A stretch of 64,000 nt of DNA from Parapedobacter lycopersici (GCF_024643285.1 NZ_JAMSLW010000002.1:496001-560000), one strand, 5' to 3'; shown: positions 21,988-31,891, counted from the first letter of the stretch. Notes: generated by a model not told the origin, from the letters alone. Program-made: numbers and translations.

Positions 21988-22377
21988 TTATGTCTGATTT
22001 TGGTCGCGCAAGTTACGCAACAAACATATAACTTCAAAGAGCGTGAACAAGAAATATAATGAAAAAAAATTGATTGCTGTAAGCAGCTTATTTTCAGGAA
22101 ATTTTATGATCAATACGGCAATTACAACCAAACTGATCAGCAGCTTCAAAAAAAGCCCTCCCATGAGGCTGAGAATGGACACCTGCCCCCCTTTCCGAAT
22201 GCCAATATCGCTCAACCCGTAAGCCAAGCCGGTAAGCAAGAAAATCACAGCAAAGAGCAGCCAGAAATGCGGACTCAATACGGGCACGGTTTCCATAAAA
22301 TGTTGCAGGCCCAATGCCAGCAGCGCAACCGCCAGGGAAAACGAAATATACAAAATGGCGAAACGCGAAAATTTCAT
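21988..22377 (-). CDS. AtpI-like four-helix membrane protein
   Basis: This is a 129-residue protein with four predicted membrane segments (about 4-22, 37-55, 70-90 and 95-118), read from the ATG at 22377 (MKFSRFAILYISF). A longer reading to 22458 overlaps dapF and was not used. Its position directly before atpB and its size suggest the AtpI/gene 1 role, helping c-ring assembly or ion supply, but I recognise no diagnostic motif. It starts 13 bases after the dapF stop, so dapF and the atp genes may be one transcript. Confidence 0.75.
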   Translation of the reverse strand: MKFSRFAILYISFSLAVALLALGLQHFMETVPVLSPHFWLLFAVIFLLTGLAYGLSDIGIRKGGQVSILSLMGGLFLKLLISLVVIAVLIIKFPENKLLTAINFFSLYFLFTLFEVICLLRNLRDQNQT

Positions 22378-22390
22378 TTGCCTATTTAGA

Positions 22391-23176
22391 TTACCAGGCC
22401 ACTTCGCCCTTAAAGACAAACTGCGCAGGCCCCACCAGATAGACCTCGGAGAATTCATCGCCCTGCCTGTGGAACCTAATATTCAAATGTCCGCCGGCAA
22501 CCCGGATCGGTGTCTGCACATCGCCGGATTTACCCGTTTTATAAGCCATGGCCAACGCTACCGCCGTGGCTCCCGTGCCGCAGGCCAGGGTTTCGTCTTC
22601 TACGCCGCGTTCATAGGTGCGCACAAAATAACCTGCTCCCTCCGGCTGCACGAAATTAACGTTAATGCCCTGCGCACGGAACGTATCGTTATAGCGTATC
22701 TTCTGTCCTTCGGCGACTACAGGGAAAGCAGCCAGGTCATTTATTTCCTGCACATAGTGGGGTGATCCGGTATTTAAAACATAAGCACCCGCCTGTTGTT
22801 CGATTTTAGCGACATCCATCATTTTAAGATGTACCAGTCCATCGCCTGCAATACGGGCATGATGCCGCCCGTCTACTGCCAAAAAGTCAGCTTCCGAGTC
22901 AATCAGTCGCATATCCCGCGCGAATGCCACGATGCAGCGCCCGCCATTGCCGCACATACTGCCTTCCCCGCCATCGGCGTTGAAATAAACCATTTCAAAA
23001 TCATAACCGTCGATGGACTGCAACAGCATCAGGCCATCTCCCCCGATACCGAACCGCCGGTCGCAAAGCTGACGCACCAGCGCTTCATTATTTCGGTCAA
23101 AAAAGCCCGTCCTGTTGTCAAACAGGATAAAATCATTCCCTGCGCCCTGGTACTTATAAAATGGATATGCTGCCAT
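22391..23176 (-). CDS. dapF: Diaminopimelate epimerase
   Basis: This enzyme converts LL- to meso-diaminopimelate for lysine and peptidoglycan synthesis. The two catalytic Cys are seen in GEGSMCGNGGRC and ETLACGTGATAVAL. The substrate-binding start is FYKYQGAGNDFILFDNR. I use the ATG at 23176 (MAAYPFYKYQGAGND), because a TACCTTTG promoter element at 23202-23209 lies inside any longer reading. This gives 261 residues, the usual length. It is followed 13 bases later by the AtpI-like gene and the atp operon. Confidence 0.96.
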   Translation of the reverse strand: MAAYPFYKYQGAGNDFILFDNRTGFFDRNNEALVRQLCDRRFGIGGDGLMLLQSIDGYDFEMVYFNADGGEGSMCGNGGRCIVAFARDMRLIDSEADFLAVDGRHHARIAGDGLVHLKMMDVAKIEQQAGAYVLNTGSPHYVQEINDLAAFPVVAEGQKIRYNDTFRAQGINVNFVQPEGAGYFVRTYERGVEDETLACGTGATAVALAMAYKTGKSGDVQTPIRVAGGHLNIRFHRQGDEFSEVYLVGPAQFVFKGEVAW

Positions 23177-23201
23177 GGATACCACTGTTTTATTCAATCG
23201 C

Positions 23202-23209
23202 CAAAGGTA
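23202..23209 (-). promoter_or_regulatory. -7 promoter element (TACCTTTG) of dapF, possibly dapF-atp
   Basis: Minus-strand TACCTTTG matches TAnnTTTG, about 25 bases before the chosen dapF start. No -33 match is clear. It may also drive the atp operon, since gaps downstream are short. Confidence 0.5.
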
Positions 23210-23387
23210 ATCAAATCTGTCCAATAATCAGCTACTGCAGCGGGTAGCTGCGCAACAGCCGGCGATAGGCACAAGGCGGCAAACGGCAGTCAGCGGCCGG
23301 CGATAGCCTGTGGTCAATAAGTAATGCCTGATTGTACCGGAAATATGCCTGCTTTAACATTATTTAACAGAAAAACCGGTCTTCCCA

Positions 23388-23420
23388 TTTGTTTTAGGGT
23401 CACAAATGGTATTACATTTG
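23388..23420 (+). promoter_or_regulatory. Promoter of the HtrA/Deg gene
   Basis: TTTG (23388-23391), a 21-base spacer and TACATTTG (23413-23420) match the two-part Bacteroidota promoter. The start codon follows 45 bases later. Confidence 0.6.
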
Positions 23421-23465
23421 AACAATTGCTAATAACAGCAAATCATACTATAATATTATTGCATT

Positions 23466-25022
23466 ATGAAAAAAATAGGATTAACATTAATAACCGCACT
23501 GGTGGGGGGGGTGGTCGCTGTGGGCGGTTATAAACTGTTTGAAGACAAACGGCAAAGCAAGATGTCTTTTGAGGAAAGGCAGGAGCTGTATTACGCCAAC
23601 AACCCCAGCTCAGAAATAACGGCCTCCACGGGCAACCCGGATTTCACGCAGGCGGCAGCGGCAGTAGCACCCGGAGTCGTACACATCCGCACGACGTACA
23701 CCGCACAGCAATCCTACGGGGCAAGTCCTTTCGATATGTTTGAGGAGTTCTTCGGCATGCCCCGGCAGCGGCAACAACAACGGTCGCAGCCCGTTCAGGC
23801 AACCGGCTCGGGTGTGATTATTTCAGAAGACGGCTACATTGTTACCAATAACCACGTGGTGGCCGATGCCAATAAAGTGGAGGTGCAGCTTACCGACAAA
23901 CGGATTCTGGAAGCCAAAATCATTGGCCGCGATCCGAATACCGATATTGCACTGATCAAAATCAGCGCATCCGGACTGCCGTTCGTCAAACTGGGCAATT
24001 CTGACAATGTCAAGATCGGCGAGTGGGTACTTGCTGTCGGCTATCCGCTTGGGCTGGAGTCGACGGTGACCGCGGGTATCGTAAGTGCCACAGGACGCTC
24101 TACAGGCATCATCCGGCAGGAACAATACGAGCAATACCAGCGGGAAATGCAGCAACGTGGCTACCGTCCGCAAAACGATGAGTTTATTGCCAATGCGGTG
24201 GAATCCTTCATTCAGACCGATGCCGTTATTAACAAAGGCAACAGCGGCGGCGCTTTGGTCAATGCGCACGGCGAGCTGATCGGCATCAACTCCAATATTG
24301 CCTCACCCACCGGGTACTATGCCGGATACGGCTTTGCCGTTCCGGTTAATCTTGTCAAGAAAATTGCCGACGATTTCATCAAATACGGCGAAGTAAAACG
24401 GGGCCTGATCGGCATCACATTCCGGGAACTTGATCCGGCTTATGCCGAAGAACTGGGCATCAAGGAAATCAACGGGCTGTATGTAAACGGCGTGACGCCT
24501 AACGGGGCTGCCGAAGAAGCCGGTATCCGGAAGGGCGACATCATTACGAAACTGGATGACCAGCTGATCGGTTCATCTGCCCAATTACAGGAGCGCATAT
24601 ACCGTCTGCGTCCGGGCGACAAGGTAAAACTCACCTACAAGCGCGACGGTAAGGAGCGTGACGCGACCGTCACCCTGAAAGAAGACAACCGTCCAAAGGC
24701 CGAAGAAGAGACGGCGGCCGAGCGGAGCGCAACGGAAATATACAACCGGTTAGGTGCGGGCTTCGTACCGGCTACCGACGCCAAGAAAAAGGAACTGGGT
24801 GTGAGTTCCGGCGTAGTGGTCACCCAGGTACATTCCGACGGACTGTTCGACTATTTTAATGTACAGCGCGGGCTGGTCATTACCCATGTTAACGGTCAAC
24901 CGGTAAACAGCGCAGATGACGTGGAAAAAGCGTTGTCCAGTACAGATCGTAATATCATACGCATCACCGGTGTACCGCAACGTGGCAGCCGGGTAGAACT
25001 GAACATTCCCGTGGATTACTGA
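23466..25022 (+). CDS. Do/HtrA-family periplasmic serine protease
   Basis: This is an envelope quality-control protease of the DegP/DegQ type (S1C). The N-terminal hydrophobic stretch (IGLTLITALVGGVVAVGG) exports or anchors it. The catalytic triad is H130 (VTNNHVV), D160 (NTDIALIKI) and S260 (NKGNSGGAL). Two PDZ domains follow, about 300-395 and 415-515. The Gln-rich loop at about 95-110 (MPRQRQQQRSQ) corresponds to the LA loop. The length of 518 is typical. It is monocistronic with its own promoter and a strong terminator. DegP versus DegQ cannot be decided from sequence, so no symbol is given. Confidence 0.96.
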   Translation: MKKIGLTLITALVGGVVAVGGYKLFEDKRQSKMSFEERQELYYANNPSSEITASTGNPDFTQAAAAVAPGVVHIRTTYTAQQSYGASPFDMFEEFFGMPRQRQQQRSQPVQATGSGVIISEDGYIVTNNHVVADANKVEVQLTDKRILEAKIIGRDPNTDIALIKISASGLPFVKLGNSDNVKIGEWVLAVGYPLGLESTVTAGIVSATGRSTGIIRQEQYEQYQREMQQRGYRPQNDEFIANAVESFIQTDAVINKGNSGGALVNAHGELIGINSNIASPTGYYAGYGFAVPVNLVKKIADDFIKYGEVKRGLIGITFRELDPAYAEELGIKEINGLYVNGVTPNGAAEEAGIRKGDIITKLDDQLIGSSAQLQERIYRLRPGDKVKLTYKRDGKERDATVTLKEDNRPKAEEETAAERSATEIYNRLGAGFVPATDAKKKELGVSSGVVVTQVHSDGLFDYFNVQRGLVITHVNGQPVNSADDVEKALSSTDRNIIRITGVPQRGSRVELNIPVDY

Positions 25023-25044
25023 CCCGCGGAACATTCATCCATTG

Positions 25045-25079
25045 AAAAACCCCTCTGCCGAATGGCGGAGGGGTTTTTC
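25045..25079 (+). terminator. Terminator after the HtrA/Deg gene
   Basis: The stem CCCCTCTGCC (25050-25059) and GGCGGAGGGG (25064-25073) has a GAAT loop, is flanked by A's and is followed by TTTTTCTT. It may serve the convergent bacilliredoxin gene as well. Confidence 0.88.
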
Positions 25080-25107
25080 TTATTATTCAAAAAATTAAAA
25101 AGAAAGA

Positions 25108-25518
25108 TTAGCAGTATTCATCGAAAGCGGCCACCAAATTGTCGGCAATCATTTGCGCCGGACGGCCCTCGATCTGATGCCGTTCAATCATGTGCACCAG
25201 CTTGCCATCCTTAAACAGTGCCATTGCGGGTGATGATGGCGGATAGGGCAGCATGTAAGCGCGGGCTTTGTCTACCGCATCCTTTTCCATGCCGGCAAAA
25301 ACAGTTACCACCTTATTGGGGTGTTTTTCATGCTGGATCGCGGTACGAGCTGCCGGGCGTGCGTTCGCTGCCGCACAGCCGCAAACTGAATTGACCACGA
25401 CAAATACGGTGCCTTCCTGGTTAATGGCCGCATCTACCTCAGCTGGGGTCTTCAATTCTTCAAAGCCGACATCGGTCAGCTCCTGGCGCATCGGCGCTAC
25501 CAAATATTCTGGATACAT
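25108..25518 (-). CDS. BrxA/BrxB-family bacilliredoxin
   Basis: This thioredoxin-fold protein of the YphP/YqiW family (former DUF1094) removes bacillithiol from oxidised proteins. The active site is the unusual Cys-Gly-Cys, C46-G47-C48, in VVNSVCGCAAANAR. The 136 residues match family length. It implies that this organism makes bacillithiol, as several Bacteroidota do; no bsh biosynthesis gene is in the window. It has its own two-part promoter, divergent from that of ahcY. Confidence 0.93.
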   Translation of the reverse strand: MYPEYLVAPMRQELTDVGFEELKTPAEVDAAINQEGTVFVVVNSVCGCAAANARPAARTAIQHEKHPNKVVTVFAGMEKDAVDKARAYMLPYPPSSPAMALFKDGKLVHMIERHQIEGRPAQMIADNLVAAFDEYC

Positions 25519-25562
25519 AGTGTTTAGTCCTTTCTGTTATACTATTATATTGCTACTCGCTA

Positions 25563-25594
25563 CAAAGATACGGTACTGTCCCGCGTTAACCAAA
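25563..25594 (-). promoter_or_regulatory. Promoter of the bacilliredoxin gene
   Basis: On the minus strand, TTTG (25591-25594), a 20-base spacer and TATCTTTG (25563-25570) make a full two-part promoter. The predicted leader is about 40 bases. Confidence 0.65.
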
Positions 25595-25638
25595 TACAAC
25601 GTTTCAGGGGAATGTCAGATTTTGTATTGTCCGCCGCT

Positions 25639-25673
25639 AGGGTATTACTTTCTTCCGTAAAAAGTAACACCCT
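25639..25673. repeat. Inverted repeat between the bacilliredoxin and ahcY promoters
   Basis: The arms AGGGTATTACTTT (25639-25651) and AAAGTAACACCCT (25661-25673) pair over 13 positions with one mismatch, with a 9-base spacer. It lies between the two divergent promoters and outside both predicted transcripts, so it may be a regulator-binding site. Confidence 0.5.
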
Positions 25674-25689
25674 AACAGTGAGCATCAAA

Positions 25690-25721
25690 TTTGAAATTCA
25701 GACCCAAAACCGCTACCTTTG
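25690..25721 (+). promoter_or_regulatory. Promoter of ahcY
   Basis: TTTG (25690-25693), 20 bases and TACCTTTG (25714-25721) form a complete promoter. The leader is about 30 bases, too short for an SAH riboswitch. Confidence 0.7.
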
Positions 25722-25756
25722 CAGCGATATTTATATAACATTAAACACAGAAAATC

Positions 25757-27073
25757 ATGTCAGCAACAGCAACCGCATACATCCCTTACAAGGTAAAAGA
25801 CCTCAGTCTGGCCGATTGGGGCCGCAAGGAAATCGAACTGGCCGAGGCCGAAATGCCCGGACTGATGGCCCTTCGCGAAGAATTCGGTGCGTCCAAACCA
25901 TTGAAGGGTGCCCGTATCGCCGGTTGCCTGCACATGACCATTCAGACGGCCGTATTGATCGAGACCCTGATTGAGCTGGGTGCCGATGTTACCTGGTCGT
26001 CTTGCAACATATTTTCTACGCAGGACCACGCTGCGGCAGCCATTGCCGCCAAGGGCATTCCCGTATACGCTTGGAAAGGCATGACCGAGGAAGAATTTAA
26101 TTGGTGCATCGAGCAAACACTGTTCTTTGGCGAATCCCGCCAACCGCTCAATATGATCTTAGACGATGGAGGCGACCTGACTAACATGGTCTTCGACAGG
26201 TACCCCGAACTGGTGGAGGGTATTAAGGGACTTTCCGAAGAAACCACCACCGGCGTTCACCGGCTGTATGAACGGATGAAAAACGGCACGTTGCACCTGC
26301 CGGCGATTAATGTGAACGATTCGGTCACCAAATCTAAATTTGACAATAAATATGGCTGCCGCGAGTCGCTGGTTGATGCGATCCGTCGCGCCACCGACCT
26401 GATGCTCGCCGGTAAAGTAGCGGTTGTAGCGGGGTACGGTGATGTGGGGAAAGGTTCCGCCGAATCGCTCAGCAGCGCCGGCGTACGGGTTATCGTAACG
26501 GAAATTGATCCCATCTGTGCATTGCAGGCCGCCATGGAAGGTTACGAAGTCAAAAAATTCGCCAACGCCGTAAAAGAGGCCGACATCGTGGTAACGACAA
26601 CCGGCAATCGCGATATTGTCAGGGCCGAACACTTTAAATCCATGAAAGACAAAACCGTGGTATGTAACATCGGTCACTTTGACAATGAAATTGACGTCGC
26701 CTGGCTCAACACCAATTACGGCCAGACCAAAATTGAGATCAAGCCACAGGTGGACAAATACACGATTGACGGCAAAGACATCATTTTACTGGCTGAAGGC
26801 CGTCTGGTAAACCTCGGATGTGCCACTGGCCACCCTTCTTTTGTCATGAGTAATTCGTTTACGAACCAAACACTGGCACAGATCGAGCTTTGGACCAACA
26901 GCGGCAACTACGAAAACGAAGTATACACACTCCCGAAGCACCTGGACGAAAAAGTAGCCCGCCTGCACCTGGCGAAAATAGGCGTGGAACTCGATGTCCT
27001 CGATGCCCATCAGGCCGAATACATTGGCGTACCGGTGGATGGCCCGTACAAACCGGAACATTATCGGTATTAA
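25757..27073 (+). CDS. ahcY: Adenosylhomocysteinase
   Basis: This enzyme hydrolyses S-adenosylhomocysteine to adenosine and homocysteine, clearing the inhibitor left by methyltransferases. The NAD-binding motif is GYGDVGKG (226-233). Substrate residues lie in [17 protein letters not shown] and in the conserved [16 protein letters not shown]. The C-terminal [12 protein letters not shown] and KPEHYRY complete the family pattern. The length of 438 is normal for the form without the 40-residue insertion. It has its own promoter; GT90 follows 36 bases later. Confidence 0.98.
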   Translation: MSATATAYIPYKVKDLSLADWGRKEIELAEAEMPGLMALREEFGASKPLKGARIAGCLHMTIQTAVLIETLIELGADVTWSSCNIFSTQDHAAAAIAAKGIPVYAWKGMTEEEFNWCIEQTLFFGESRQPLNMILDDGGDLTNMVFDRYPELVEGIKGLSEETTTGVHRLYERMKNGTLHLPAINVNDSVTKSKFDNKYGCRESLVDAIRRATDLMLAGKVAVVAGYGDVGKGSAESLSSAGVRVIVTEIDPICALQAAMEGYEVKKFANAVKEADIVVTTTGNRDIVRAEHFKSMKDKTVVCNIGHFDNEIDVAWLNTNYGQTKIEIKPQVDKYTIDGKDIILLAEGRLVNLGCATGHPSFVMSNSFTNQTLAQIELWTNSGNYENEVYTLPKHLDEKVARLHLAKIGVELDVLDAHQAEYIGVPVDGPYKPEHYRY

Positions 27074-27109
27074 GCAGCATGGGCAACCGCTGCCAGACAG
27101 GTAACCGTC

Positions 27110-28093
27110 ATGTTTTTCCAGCGGCATAAACGCAGCAAATTAGGCTATTATATCCGGGCAGTTGCAAATACATTCTTAATGCCCCGCAGCACCTGCCGGC
27201 GGCAGCTTAAAGCCAGGCTGCTTTCCGTATCGGCATTTGACAGGCATGTGATCAAGCAGCGCGTTAACCACTATAATAGGCTGGCAGGGCGATACCAGCT
27301 TTCGGACGGGGCAATCCGTATTGCCGATGTTGACCGGCTGGCGAGGCCGCGCGTATATAGTTTTGATTCCCAGGAGTACCTGCGTTATTTCCCCGCCTTC
27401 CTAAAAATCAATTACCGTTGGGGCGATGTTACCCACGTCCCCGGGGAGCCGGCATTTGTAAAAAGCAGGCCGGTGCAGGGCGATAATGCCAACGCAGTGA
27501 TCCTGAAACTTGATAAGGTCAGGCACTTTAATTTCATCAACGACCGGAAGCCTTTCCTGCATAAGCAGGATAAACTGATCGGACGGGGAGCCATTACCCA
27601 ACCGCACCGCATCCGGTTCTACGAACAGTATTTCGGGCATCCCCTGTGTGACCTTGGACAGACCAATACAGACGGAAACCCGCACTGGTCAACGGAAAAG
27701 CTCAGCATCGACGCGCACCTGGATTACAAATTTATCCTGGCACTGGAGGGCAATGATGTGGCCACCAACCTGAAATGGATAATGTCGTCCAATTCGCTGG
27801 CCGTAATGCCCGTCCCAAAATTTGAGACCTGGTTTATGGAATCGACGTTAATACCCGACTTCCATTATGTGTGCATCAAGGACGACTATTCGGACCTGGA
27901 AGAAAAGTTAACGCATTACATCCAACATCCAAACGAGGCATTAAACATCATAGCCAACGCACACCACTTTGTGGCACAGTTCAAAAACCGGGAACTGGAA
28001 AACCTGATTTCCCTCCTGGTGATCGAAAAATATTTTTATCGAACCGGACAGCTGAAGCCCATCGATGCATCGCTGTACGAACCGGATCAGTGA
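27110..28093 (+). CDS. CAP10/GT90-type glycosyltransferase
   Basis: This is a putative glycosyltransferase of the CAP10/LpsA family, members of which add sugars to capsule or lipopolysaccharide. The 327 residues carry the C-terminal family block FILALEGNDVATNLKWIMSS, followed by SLAVMP and WFMESTLIPDFHYVCIKDDY. The mid region HWSTEKLSIDAHLDYKF leads into it. There is no signal peptide or membrane helix, so it acts at the cytoplasmic face. The donor and acceptor are unknown. The gene follows ahcY by 36 bases but has no obvious functional link. It overlaps the convergent NadR-like gene by 7 bases. Confidence 0.85.
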   Translation: MFFQRHKRSKLGYYIRAVANTFLMPRSTCRRQLKARLLSVSAFDRHVIKQRVNHYNRLAGRYQLSDGAIRIADVDRLARPRVYSFDSQEYLRYFPAFLKINYRWGDVTHVPGEPAFVKSRPVQGDNANAVILKLDKVRHFNFINDRKPFLHKQDKLIGRGAITQPHRIRFYEQYFGHPLCDLGQTNTDGNPHWSTEKLSIDAHLDYKFILALEGNDVATNLKWIMSSNSLAVMPVPKFETWFMESTLIPDFHYVCIKDDYSDLEEKLTHYIQHPNEALNIIANAHHFVAQFKNRELENLISLLVIEKYFYRTGQLKPIDASLYEPDQ

Positions 28094-28641
28094 CCGGTTG
28101 CCTTACTGTTTTTAAGAAACCCGTCTACCGCCTGAAGTGCCTGCGCGAACCGCTGGTCACCCAGTCCGGATATCACCTGATAGCTGGCATGGATAGCCTG
28201 CAGTTCCCGGTGCCATACCTGCATGAAATGTACTCTTAAATCCGGAAAATCCCGAAGCGGGTCATCCATCCAGGGGAGATCGATGTCCATTAAAAGGAAG
28301 AAGTCGTACCGGTGCCGGCTTAGTTCATCGTGTACGGCCTGAGGGGTATGCCCAAACAGGTGATCGCACCACACCTTGATGGTAAGGAACATGGTGTCGC
28401 AGATTAACAGGCCATTCTGGGCCAGTGGCACCAGGGACTGTTCCAGGGCCAGCTGGCCATAAAACATATTCATCTCATCCTGCAGCGTGTACTGGCGGTT
28501 GAGGTTCAGGCAGTATTCACGGGCATATTCGGGTACGCATACCGTATGATAGTGCCGAGCCAGCTGCTTGGCTATTGTGGATTTACCGGTGGACTCCGGT
28601 CCAACTACCGCTATTTTAATCACATGCTGCTGATCGCCCAT
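28087..28641 (-). CDS. NadR-like P-loop kinase (AAA_28 type)
   Basis: This is a nucleoside-kinase-like P-loop protein resembling the ribosylnicotinamide kinase domain at the C-terminus of NadR. Walker A is GPESTGKST near residue 14, followed by PEYAREYCLNLNRQ, and LICDTMFLTIKVW serves as the Walker-B-like strand. I start at the ATG at 28641 (MGDQQHVIKIAVVGPES), which gives 184 residues; a longer reading to 28692 adds an unlikely leader. No NMN adenylyltransferase domain is present and no pnuC is adjacent, so nicotinamide riboside phosphorylation is a family inference only. Confidence 0.85.
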   Translation of the reverse strand: MGDQQHVIKIAVVGPESTGKSTIAKQLARHYHTVCVPEYAREYCLNLNRQYTLQDEMNMFYGQLALEQSLVPLAQNGLLICDTMFLTIKVWCDHLFGHTPQAVHDELSRHRYDFFLLMDIDLPWMDDPLRDFPDLRVHFMQVWHRELQAIHASYQVISGLGDQRFAQALQAVDGFLKNSKATGH

Positions 28642-28820
28642 TGCCGATGGAGATGGTGTGGGGCAATAATAACAAAAGCCCGGTATAATCATGCAATAAA
28701 TGCAAAAACGTTAAGTACCGCCCGCCCCGAAGAAAACAGCCAGCACCCCCTGCCTGCGCGCCATGAAAAAGTTATTGGCTGATTCTTAAAATATTTAACC
28801 GGTTATTCCCCAAAAAGGTT

Positions 28821-28828
28821 TACCTTTG
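28821..28828 (+). promoter_or_regulatory. -7 promoter element (TACCTTTG) of carB
   Basis: TACCTTTG matches TAnnTTTG, 105 bases before the carB ATG. The first transcribed bases would form the small hairpin CCGAC-AAAGCA-GTCGG (about 28833-28848). Confidence 0.6.
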
Positions 28829-28933
28829 CACTCCGACAAAGCAGTCGGAATATCCTACCTACAGTTCCTCAGGCATTCATGCTGTTTTGTACCCTAACGA
28901 TAGTTGGAATTTGTTAACATTTTTCACCATATA

Positions 28934-31750
28934 ATGCCCAGAAACACCTCCATTAACTCCGTATTAATTATCGGCTCAGGTCCTATTGTCATTGGTCAGG
29001 CCTGCGAATTTGACTATTCCGGCTCACAGGCCGCGCTGTCGCTTAAAGAAGAAGGGATCACCGTATCCATCATCAATTCCAATCCGGCGACCATCATGAC
29101 CGACAAGGTTATTGCAGACCACGTCTATTTATTGCCGCTTACCTGCGAAAGTATCGAGCAGATTCTTCAGGAGCAGCAAATTGACGCGGTATTACCCACG
29201 ATGGGCGGCCAAACCGCACTTAACCTCTGCATACAGGCCGATGAGCGGGGACTATGGGAAAAATACAATGTACAGGTAATCGGCGTGGATGTTGCTGCCA
29301 TAGAAAAAACGGAAAACCGCGAAGAATTCCGTAAACTGATGGTCGACATCGGTGTCGGCGTAGCCCCATCCAAAATCGCCAACTCTTTCCTCGAAGGAAA
29401 GGAAGCTGCCCAGGAGATTGGATTCCCATTGGTTATCCGTCCATCTTATACCCTTGGCGGGACCGGTGGCGGGTTCGTGCATAAAAAAGAAGATTTTGAA
29501 GCTGCCTTAAGCCGTGGGTTACAGGCATCGCCTACGCACGAAGTACTGGTAGAGCAGGCCGTGTTGGGATGGAAGGAATTTGAGCTCGAACTGTTGCGTG
29601 ACGGCAACGACAACGTGATTATTATCTGTACCATCGAAAATTTCGATCCGATGGGCATCCATACAGGCGACTCCATCACCGTAGCCCCGGGCATGACACT
29701 CAGCGACCGCTGCTACCAGGAGATGCGTAACCAGGCCATTAAAATGATGCGCGCGATCGGCAATTTTGCCGGCGGATGTAATGTCCAGTTTTCGGTCAAT
29801 CCGGAAAATGAGGATGTCATTGCCATTGAGATCAACCCGCGGGTATCCCGGTCATCTGCCCTGGCATCGAAAGCCACTGGGTACCCCATCGCCAAAATCG
29901 CTTCCAAACTAGCCATCGGCTATAACCTGGATGAGATTGAAAACCAGATCACCAAAACAACATCGGCCTACTTCGAACCGACACTCGACTACGTCATCGT
30001 GAAAGTTCCGCGCTGGAATTTCGCCAAGTTCAAGGGCGCAAACCGCGAACTGGGCCTACAGATGAAGTCCGTGGGCGAGGTGATGGCAATCGGACGCACA
30101 TTTATCGAAGCCTTGCAGAAAGCCTGTCAGAGCCTCGAAATCGGTCGCAGCGGACTGGGTGCGGATGGACGGCAGAGCCGCAACCTGGAAGAGATTATGC
30201 ATAGCCTCGAACATCCGAGCAGCGACCGCCTCTTCCATATTAAGGACGCGTTTGAAATGGGCGTACCGCTCGAATCCATCCGCAAAACCACGAACATAGA
30301 CAAATGGTTTCTGGTCCAGATACAGGAACTGGTGCATTTTGAAACAGAGTTGCGCCGCTACCAGCTCAACAACATCCCCAAAGACTTTTTCCTTACCCTC
30401 AAACAAAAGGGATATTCCGACGCACAGCTCGCCTGGCTGCTTGGCAACGTCACAGAGGACGACGTATATTACCGGCGCAAGGAACTCGGCATCCGCCGGG
30501 TATACAAAATGGTAGACACCTGTGCCGCTGAGTTCCCGGCTCAGACCCCTTATTACTACTCCACATTTGAGGAGGAAAACGAATCAGTGGCTTCCGACCG
30601 GAAAAAAATAATCGTACTGGGATCCGGCCCTAACCGTATCGGCCAGGGCATCGAGTTCGATTATTCCTGTGTACACGGCCTGTTGGCGGCAAAAGAAGCC
30701 GGCTATGAGGCCATCATGATCAACTGTAACCCGGAAACGGTGTCGACGGACTTTAACATGGCCGACAAGCTCTACTTTGAGCCGGTATTCTGGGAGCATG
30801 TACGTGAAATCATTGAACTTGAAAAACCGGTTGGCGTTATCGTACAGCTTGGCGGGCAGACCGCCCTCAAAATGGCCGAGCAGCTGGAGTCCAACGGTGT
30901 CCGTATCATCGGCACATCGTTCCAGAATATGGACCTTGCCGAAGACCGCGGCCGGTTCTCCGACTTGCTCAAATCACTGGACATTCCCTACCCCCGGTAC
31001 GGAGTAGCCGAAAGTGCAGAAGAAGCGCTTAAGGTGGCCAATGCAGTGGGTTATCCGGTACTTGTACGCCCCAGCTACGTCCTTGGCGGCGAACGCATGA
31101 GCATTGTTATTAACGATGAAGAGCTCGAAACGGCTGTAGTCAAACTCCTGCGCAACCTGCCCGGAAACCGGGTGCTGATCGATCATTTCCTCGATCGCGC
31201 AGAGGAAGCCGAGTCCGACTCCATCTGTGACGGTGAGGATGTGCATATTATCGGCATGATGGAACACATCGAACCGGCGGGCATCCACTCCGGCGATTCC
31301 AGTGCCGTACTTCCGCCGTTCAGCCTATCAAAAAACGTTCAGGAAAAAATGGAGGAATACACCATCAAGCTCGCCAAAGCACTGAACGTAAGCGGACTGC
31401 TTAACATCCAGTTTGCCATAAAAGACGAAAACGTATATGTGATTGAAGCCAACCCACGCGCTTCCCGGACGGTGCCGTTTATTGCCAAGGCATACGATGT
31501 GCCTTATATTAATATAGCTACCAAAGTAATGCTGGGCACCAATAAACTGAAGGATTTCACCATCGAACGCAAACTGAAGGGTTATGCCATTAAAGAACCG
31601 ATCTTCTCATTTGATAAATTCCCCGATGTCGATAAACAGCTTGGCCCGGAGATGAAATCTACCGGTGAGGCGATTCGCTTTATCAAAGACCTGGACGATC
31701 CGTTCTTCCGGGAAATGTATGCAAAAAAATCGATGTACCTGAGCAAATAG
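28934..31750 (+). CDS. carB: Carbamoyl-phosphate synthase large subunit
   Basis: This enzyme makes carbamoyl phosphate for arginine and pyrimidines using ammonia passed on by CarA. It has two homologous halves, each with an ATP-grasp domain. The first begins [20 protein letters not shown] and the second [20 protein letters not shown]. The ATP-grasp glycine loops are seen as [13 protein letters not shown] and [14 protein letters not shown]. The 938 residues are shorter than E. coli CarB (1073), because the C-terminal allosteric MGS-like domain is missing: the protein ends soon after the second ATP-grasp. The ATG at 28934 ([16 protein letters not shown]) is preferred to a TTG at 28904. carA is not adjacent. 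Confidence 0.96.
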   Translation: MPRNTSINSVLIIGSGPIVIGQACEFDYSGSQAALSLKEEGITVSIINSNPATIMTDKVIADHVYLLPLTCESIEQILQEQQIDAVLPTMGGQTALNLCIQADERGLWEKYNVQVIGVDVAAIEKTENREEFRKLMVDIGVGVAPSKIANSFLEGKEAAQEIGFPLVIRPSYTLGGTGGGFVHKKEDFEAALSRGLQASPTHEVLVEQAVLGWKEFELELLRDGNDNVIIICTIENFDPMGIHTGDSITVAPGMTLSDRCYQEMRNQAIKMMRAIGNFAGGCNVQFSVNPENEDVIAIEINPRVSRSSALASKATGYPIAKIASKLAIGYNLDEIENQITKTTSAYFEPTLDYVIVKVPRWNFAKFKGANRELGLQMKSVGEVMAIGRTFIEALQKACQSLEIGRSGLGADGRQSRNLEEIMHSLEHPSSDRLFHIKDAFEMGVPLESIRKTTNIDKWFLVQIQELVHFETELRRYQLNNIPKDFFLTLKQKGYSDAQLAWLLGNVTEDDVYYRRKELGIRRVYKMVDTCAAEFPAQTPYYYSTFEEENESVASDRKKIIVLGSGPNRIGQGIEFDYSCVHGLLAAKEAGYEAIMINCNPETVSTDFNMADKLYFEPVFWEHVREIIELEKPVGVIVQLGGQTALKMAEQLESNGVRIIGTSFQNMDLAEDRGRFSDLLKSLDIPYPRYGVAESAEEALKVANAVGYPVLVRPSYVLGGERMSIVINDEELETAVVKLLRNLPGNRVLIDHFLDRAEEAESDSICDGEDVHIIGMMEHIEPAGIHSGDSSAVLPPFSLSKNVQEKMEEYTIKLAKALNVSGLLNIQFAIKDENVYVIEANPRASRTVPFIAKAYDVPYINIATKVMLGTNKLKDFTIERKLKGYAIKEPIFSFDKFPDVDKQLGPEMKSTGEAIRFIKDLDDPFFREMYAKKSMYLSK

Positions 31751-31782
31751 CGAGGTCATAGATCCATACAATATTATTCAAA

Positions 31783-31820
31783 GAAAAACCCCGGCAGTCA
31801 TTCCTGCCGGGGTTTTTCTT
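31783..31820 (+). terminator. Terminator after carB
   Basis: CCCCGGCAG and CTGCCGGGG pair around a short loop, with A's before and TTTTTCTTTT after. It lies about 40 bases past the carB stop and may also serve the convergent gene. Confidence 0.9.
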
Positions 31821-31891
31821 TTCGCATGATACCCTTTACCCATTCCCTGCCGGACCCTCGGTGGCATTTCCTGCAGTTCATTGCCGGCCGG

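Noticed and set aside
25721-25757. SAH riboswitch in the ahcY leader
   Set aside because: The predicted leader of about 30 bases is too short to hold the known aptamer.
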